Both the position numbers and the translations under genes were made by a program. DNA of 64,000 nt. Source: Enterococcus pallens ATCC BAA-351. Its GTDB lineage: Bacteria > Bacillota > Bacilli > Lactobacillales > Enterococcaceae. A model generated the notes under the pieces. The model did no database searches. It was not told the origin of the DNA and saw only the letters and a program-made list of their open reading frames with translations. The stretch lies in the NCBI RefSeq assembly GCF_000407485.1, contig NZ_ASWD01000008.1, positions 62,001 to 126,000 on the forward strand. The letters are read 5' to 3'. This document shows, piece after piece, positions 63,931-64,000 of this stretch (positions are counted from its first letter, which is position 1; each line of letters starts with the position of its first letter).

Positions 63931-64000
63931 GTGAGCAAACGAGGCGAAAATATTTATAAACGCAAAGATAAACGCTGGGAAGGTCGTTATCGTAAAGGCC
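63931..64000 (+). CDS. int: Tyrosine-type integrase (N-terminal fragment)
   Basis: Only the first 23 codons are in the window (from GTG 63931, with AAAGGAAG upstream; ATG 63922 is an alternative). The sequence SKRGENIYKRKDKRWEGRY is the characteristic start of site-specific tyrosine recombinases of phages and integrative elements in Firmicutes, with an arm-site DNA-binding domain. Its position 480 bp after the duplicated busAB end fits an integrative element. Confidence 0.75.
   Translation, partial: MSKRGENIYKRKDKRWEGRYRKG

Overview
The window looks like chromosome of a low-to-mid GC lactic acid bacterium, most likely an Enterococcus (perhaps of the polyol-fermenting E. avium type). The reasons are strong AGGAGG ribosome sites, many PTS permeases, PRD-type and SorC/RpiR regulators, CcpA-type cre sites and a BusR/BusA osmolyte system. 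The genus is an inference. No rRNA, tRNA, CRISPR array or complete insertion sequence was seen.

Layout. (1) 1-10477: galactitol-family PTS region. It holds the tail of an EIIC plus a zinc dehydrogenase, a PRD/EIIB/EIIA regulator, and an operon of EIIA, two tandem EIIB, EIIC, dehydrogenase, AraD-type epimerase, a small membrane protein, a RhaD-type aldolase and a 2-hydroxyacid dehydrogenase. (2) 10662-15770: beta-glucoside unit (EIIBCA, 6-phospho-beta-glucosidase, and an unexpected formate/nitrite-family channel) divergent from an RpiR regulator. (3) 16308-21418: complete sorbitol operon in the order dehydrogenase, GutR, GutM, EIIC, EIIBC, EIIA. (4) 21577-25693: glycerate kinase, MtnK, MtnA and a class II aldolase, matching the published DHAP-shunt/5-deoxyribose disposal logic. 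(5) 25937-31597: PRD regulator, ascorbate-family EIIB and EIIC, a 132-residue unknown, a class II bisphosphate aldolase and a P-loop kinase-like protein. (6) 31652-44878: two paralogous sorbitol-family PTS cassettes under SorC-family regulators, each with a homoserine-dehydrogenase-like/SAF-domain oxidoreductase and a GutM protein. The second cassette has that oxidoreductase as its only enzyme. (7) 44913-56054: mixed genes, including a membrane-anchored hydrolase, a second beta-glucoside unit, an arginase-family protein, transporters and unknowns. (8) 56257-59975: BusR and the BusA/OpuA glycine-betaine transporter, with a GTGAC-N22-GTCAC operator. (9) 59976-64000: apparent accretion region. 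The 3' end of the betaine permease gene is duplicated 3.4 kb downstream, enclosing three oxidoreductase genes behind a MerR-type 19-bp-spacer promoter, and the start of a tyrosine-type integrase follows at the window edge.

Together the window is a polyol and sugar scavenging region. PTS permeases phosphorylate the substrates on entry, and dehydrogenases, epimerases and aldolases feed the products towards pentose phosphate or triose phosphate intermediates. The least explained system is the SorC-controlled sorbitol-type PTS with SAF-domain oxidoreductases (32.7-44.9 kb). The best structural surprise is the att-like duplication at the right end. Most start codons were set from ribosome-binding-site position, and several long open frames were trimmed accordingly.
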